Shown one piece after another: positions 6,845 through 8,861 of a DNA stretch of 8,861 bases. The position numbers and the translations under genes were made by a program. How positions within the stretch are numbered: the first letter of the stretch is position 1; each line of letters begins with the position of its first letter. Source of the DNA: Anaerolineales bacterium (GTDB taxonomy: Bacteria > Chloroflexota > Anaerolineae > Anaerolineales > DRMV01); assembly GCA_026991215.1 (NCBI GenBank), contig JALXBY010000019.1, positions 1 to 8,861 on the forward strand, written 5' to 3'. The notes below the pieces were generated by a model. It saw only the letters and a list, made by a program, of their open reading frames with translations, was not told the DNA's origin and ran no database searches.

Positions 6845-6873
6845 TGACCCTTCCCTGACGTTTTGATGACGTT
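6845..6873 (+). promoter_or_regulatory. Three 11-base-spaced TGAC direct repeats, candidate operator
   Basis: TGACCCT (6845-6851), TGACGTT (6856-6862) and TGACGTT (6867-6873) begin exactly 11 bases apart. Direct repeats at one-helical-turn spacing are the usual binding pattern of OmpR/PhoB-type winged-helix regulators and SARP proteins. They lie about 100 bases before the secreted-protein start and just upstream of an AATAAT. Only seen once in this window, so chance cannot be excluded. Confidence 0.35.
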
Positions 6874-6968
6874 GGGCCGAATAATGAGGAGCGACTGAAA
6901 CGCTAAAGCCCCTGGCCGCCATTGGGTCTGCGTGTTCGCGTTTGTGGACCTTCAAGGAGGAGGAACTC

Positions 6969-8861
6969 ATGCGCCGTTGGCTTTATTTATCTCTTTTGAT
7001 TGGCCTGGCCCTGGCGTGCAGTCAACTGTTCCCCAACAACGCGCCAGCAAACCCGACGACATCAACCCCGAAAGCGCAAACCACATCCGCCACGGCCACG
7101 TCTACCCCCGTGGCTACCACGGAGGGACTGCCAGTCCTGTATTACGGTGAGGGCTGTTGGCCAAACCAGTTCGTGCTTACCATGGCGACCGCCCTGCGCA
7201 AAAACGTCCAGAGCATGACGCTGGTTTACCGCATCAAAACCACCGATGGCCGGCTCCTGACCCAGGGGAAAATCCCCTTACGCCAGAACACAGCACAGGT
7301 CTTTACGCTCAAGGTAGAGGCTGCTGACTTAATCGCTGGAAAACTGCAGCAACAGGAAGGCCTGGTGGAATACGCCCTCCTGGTGCAACACGCGGACGGG
7401 ACCACATCACGGCAGCCTGAGGCGACCAACGAATGGTTCCGTTTGGTGGCCAAACCCTGTAAGGCCACCGCCGAGGCCGGGAACGCATCCCAGGGCGGAG
7501 GCCAGGCGAACAACAACGGCAACCAGTCCGGAAACGCCGCGAGCGGCTCCGGCAGCAACGCCGGGAATCAAAACAACGTGGCCGGGAACACCACGGGCAG
7601 CACCGGTACCCAAAGCGGCACCGGCAACACGGGCGGCTCCTCCGGGGGAACGACCGGCAGTTCCACAACAGGGAGCCAGAGCGGAAGCACAGGCAGCACG
7701 GCTGGCAACCAGAGTGGGGGCAGCGCAAGCGGCTCCGGCAGTGGTTCCAGCGGAAGTTCCAGCGGCGGCGCAGCGGGCGGTACTTCGGGGAGCACCTCTG
7801 GAAGCGCCTCGGCTGGGGGCACCACAGGGAACACCACATTGAGCCTGAATTGCGTTTTCACCCCCCAAGGGGTGTTTTGCAGCCCTTCGCCCGCGGTGCC
7901 CGGTGTACGCCTTGCGCCCAACGCGCCCTCGGGCAGTTCCGGGAGCAGCGGCTCGGCCGGGAGCGGCCAGGCCGGGAACAACGCCGGGGGCCAGAACGCC
8001 GGCAGTTCCTCTGGCAATACCGGCAGCGCCTCTGGCAACACCGGTAGCCAGGGTTCCGCTGGCGCTGGAAACCAGCAATGTCGCCTCACGCCGCAAGGTC
8101 TGCAATGTTACTCTGTGGTGCCTTCTTCCCCCGCCGCGTCTACGAACACCGTTCAGGCCTGCTTCCAGGGCGTGGGGTGCGTTGGCGCGGCCGATGGCAT
8201 GTGCACCATCGGCACCTTGTGGGACCCCGATTGCCAGCCCGCGTCCACGGGCACACAGGGGGCTTCTTCCAGTTCAGGGGCTTCCAACACCCAGGCTGCT
8301 GCCGCGCCAGCCGTCAAACCCGCCCCTGCGCCGCCGGCCAGTTCGGTTCCCAAACCGCCCTTCGACCCTTCCCAAGGCCCGGATTTGGCCCCTAAGAACC
8401 CTCTGGATACCGACGGCGATGGCCAGCCTGACGCCTGGGACCGGGACGGCGACGGCAAGCCCGATGCCTGGGATTTCAACGGCGATGGCAAACCCGAAGC
8501 CTGGGACCAGAACGGCGACGGCAGGGCCGATACCTTCGACGAACAACTGGACGGCAAGCCCGACCGCTGGGATTTCGACGGTGATGGCCGGCCGGATGCG
8601 AAATCCTATGACAAGAACGGCGACGGCAGGCCCGATGCCTGGGATACCAACGGCGACGGGAAGGAGGACATCCTGGACAGCGATTACGACGGCAAGCCCG
8701 ACGCCTGGGATACCGATGGTGATGGCGTGCTGGATGCCTGGGATACGAACAAGGACGGCAAACCCGACCAGTGGCGCACAAAACAAGCCAGGACTGGCGC
8801 GAACACGCCCAACATCCACGACACCGACTACGACGGCAGGCCCGACGCCTGGGACACCGAC
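6969..8861 (+). CDS. Secreted or lipid-anchored calcium-repeat protein with Cys motifs, 3' end open
   Basis: The frame from ATG 6969 has no stop in 631 codons and leaves the window. AAGGAGG (6954-6960) supports the start. Order: signal peptide MRRWLYLSLLIGLALA followed by C17, a possible lipobox although A-L-A-C is not the textbook L-x-x-C order; Thr/Ala/Pro linker (18-55); beta-rich domain (about 58-164) bracketed by C63 and C164, with SMTLVYRIKTTDGRLL suggesting an Ig-like fold; Gly/Ser/Asn/Thr linker (165-290); CVFTPQGVFC (295-304); second linker (320-368); CRLTPQGLQC (371-380); a four-cysteine segment (C398, C404, C412, C422); Pro/Ala linker (423-477); then at least 12 calcium-loop repeats (480 to the end). 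Cysteines in the visible part after C17 number ten, compatible with five disulfides. I recognise no complete family. It probably sits on the cell surface, needs calcium, and may be a client of the divergent DsbA-like enzyme (inference). Confidence 0.88.
   Translation, partial: MRRWLYLSLLIGLALACSQLFPNNAPANPTTSTPKAQTTSATATSTPVATTEGLPVLYYGEGCWPNQFVLTMATALRKNVQSMTLVYRIKTTDGRLLTQGKIPLRQNTAQVFTLKVEAADLIAGKLQQQEGLVEYALLVQHADGTTSRQPEATNEWFRLVAKPCKATAEAGNASQGGGQANNNGNQSGNAASGSGSNAGNQNNVAGNTTGSTGTQSGTGNTGGSSGGTTGSSTTGSQSGSTGSTAGNQSGGSASGSGSGSSGSSSGGAAGGTSGSTSGSASAGGTTGNTTLSLNCVFTPQGVFCSPSPAVPGVRLAPNAPSGSSGSSGSAGSGQAGNNAGGQNAGSSSGNTGSASGNTGSQGSAGAGNQQCRLTPQGLQCYSVVPSSPAASTNTVQACFQGVGCVGAADGMCTIGTLWDPDCQPASTGTQGASSSSGASNTQAAAAPAVKPAPAPPASSVPKPPFDPSQGPDLAPKNPLDTDGDGQPDAWDRDGDGKPDAWDFNGDGKPEAWDQNGDGRADTFDEQLDGKPDRWDFDGDGRPDAKSYDKNGDGRPDAWDTNGDGKEDILDSDYDGKPDAWDTDGDGVLDAWDTNKDGKPDQWRTKQARTGANTPNIHDTDYDGRPDAWDTD
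8406..8861 (+). repeat. 33-base coding repeat: 11-residue calcium-loop units
   Basis: In-frame units start at residues 480, 491, 502, 513, 524, 535, 548, 559, 570, 581, 592 and 618, with a 13th beginning at 629. Consensus is D-x-[DN]-G-D-G-[KR]-P-D-A-W. Each unit supplies the Asp/Asn ligand positions of a thrombospondin-3 or EF-hand-like loop, and the first Asp of the next unit closes the loop. Irregularities: unit 535 has two extra residues and lacks Trp, and a 15-residue non-repeat spacer follows unit 592. Synonymous codons differ between units (GGC/GGT, GAC/GAT), so the repeats are diverged in DNA and not a recent amplification. Confidence 0.9.

Larger units (their letters stand above)
6659..6968. 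other. Divergent intergenic / promoter region
   Basis: About 310 bases without a gene separate the minus-strand DsbA-like gene from the plus-strand secreted-protein gene, so both promoters should lie here. It contains, left to right, the DsbA ribosome site, a possible minus-strand -10 (TATACA, 6720-6715) without a good -35 because that position falls in repeat DNA, the heptamer array (6729-6827), three 11-base-spaced TGAC repeats (6845-6873), an AT-rich AATAAT (6880-6885) that could be a plus-strand -10, and the strong plus-strand ribosome site AAGGAGG (6954-6960), eight bases before ATG 6969. Promoter assignments are tentative. Confidence 0.6.

Noticed and set aside
5591..6847. Plus-strand open frame of 418 codons ending in Gly/Arg/Trp/Val repeats
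   Set aside because: Antisense to the DsbA-like gene and then a translation of the heptamer array; no ribosome site or family motif.
6659..6970. A 104-residue N-terminal extension of the DsbA-like protein
   Set aside because: It translates the heptamer array into a Pro/Thr/Asp/Arg string, and a strong ribosome site sits directly before ATG 6658.
7309..8105. Minus-strand Arg/Cys-rich, Ala/Gly-rich and Pro/Leu/Glu-rich frames
   Set aside because: Three overlapping reverse readings of the Gly/Ser/Asn linkers; low-complexity DNA keeps all frames open.
8274..8819. Minus-strand frame encoding a striking hydrophobic repeat (IPGIGLAVAV type)
   Set aside because: It is the exact reverse reading of the calcium-repeat codons; the periodicity comes from the plus-strand gene.

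Overview
The window looks like accessory-poor chromosomal sequence from a high-GC bacterium, most probably a member of the Chloroflexota (Anaerolineae-like). The main clues are a membrane-anchored trypsin-like protease with a calcium loop and a C-terminal laminin-G-like domain, a DUF711 protein, strong AGGAGG ribosome sites, secreted proteins with Thr/Ala/Pro- and Gly/Ser/Asn-rich linkers, and a degenerate heptanucleotide tandem repeat. The taxonomic call is inference from family resemblance; no marker gene is present.

Layout. Positions 1 to about 170 (plus strand) are a fragment of a folylpolyglutamate synthase (folC). It has higher GC (about 74% by hand count, against about 60% just beyond) and an alphaproteobacterial look. 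It stops abruptly against the 3' end of an oppositely oriented gene that is itself cut, so this end is probably a chimeric assembly join. From about 170 to 6658 there is one minus-strand series of seven genes. In transcription order these are a membrane-anchored DsbA-family thiol oxidoreductase (6658-5786), a membrane-anchored trypsin-like serine protease (5776-3773), cytidine deaminase (3735-3319), a DUF711/UPF0210 protein (3257-2031), a hotdog-fold thioesterase (2007-1438), an unknown helical protein overlapping it by ATGA (1441-1001), and a DprE1-like FAD-dependent oxidase missing its C-terminus (955 to about 170). Gaps are 9 to 61 bases, so co-transcription is likely.

Positions 6659-6968 are a divergent intergenic region. 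It holds 14 copies of a degenerate 7-base repeat and, next to the plus-strand gene, three TGAC-type direct repeats exactly 11 bases apart. From 6969 to the right end (open, no stop in 631 codons) runs a large secreted protein: signal peptide with a possible lipobox Cys, a beta-rich domain bracketed by two cysteines, two long Gly/Ser/Asn/Thr linkers, two copies of a C-x2-TPQG-x2-C motif, a four-cysteine segment, a Pro/Ala linker, and at least 12 calcium-loop repeats with an unusual 11-residue period and a conserved Trp.

How the genes may work together. The first two minus-strand genes and the divergent gene all act outside the cytoplasm: a disulfide catalyst, a protease with a Cys-flanked calcium loop, and a cysteine-containing calcium-repeat surface protein. 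They may form an envelope folding/surface-protein module sharing one regulatory region (inference). The downstream minus-strand genes are metabolic or unknown and may simply be co-transcribed.
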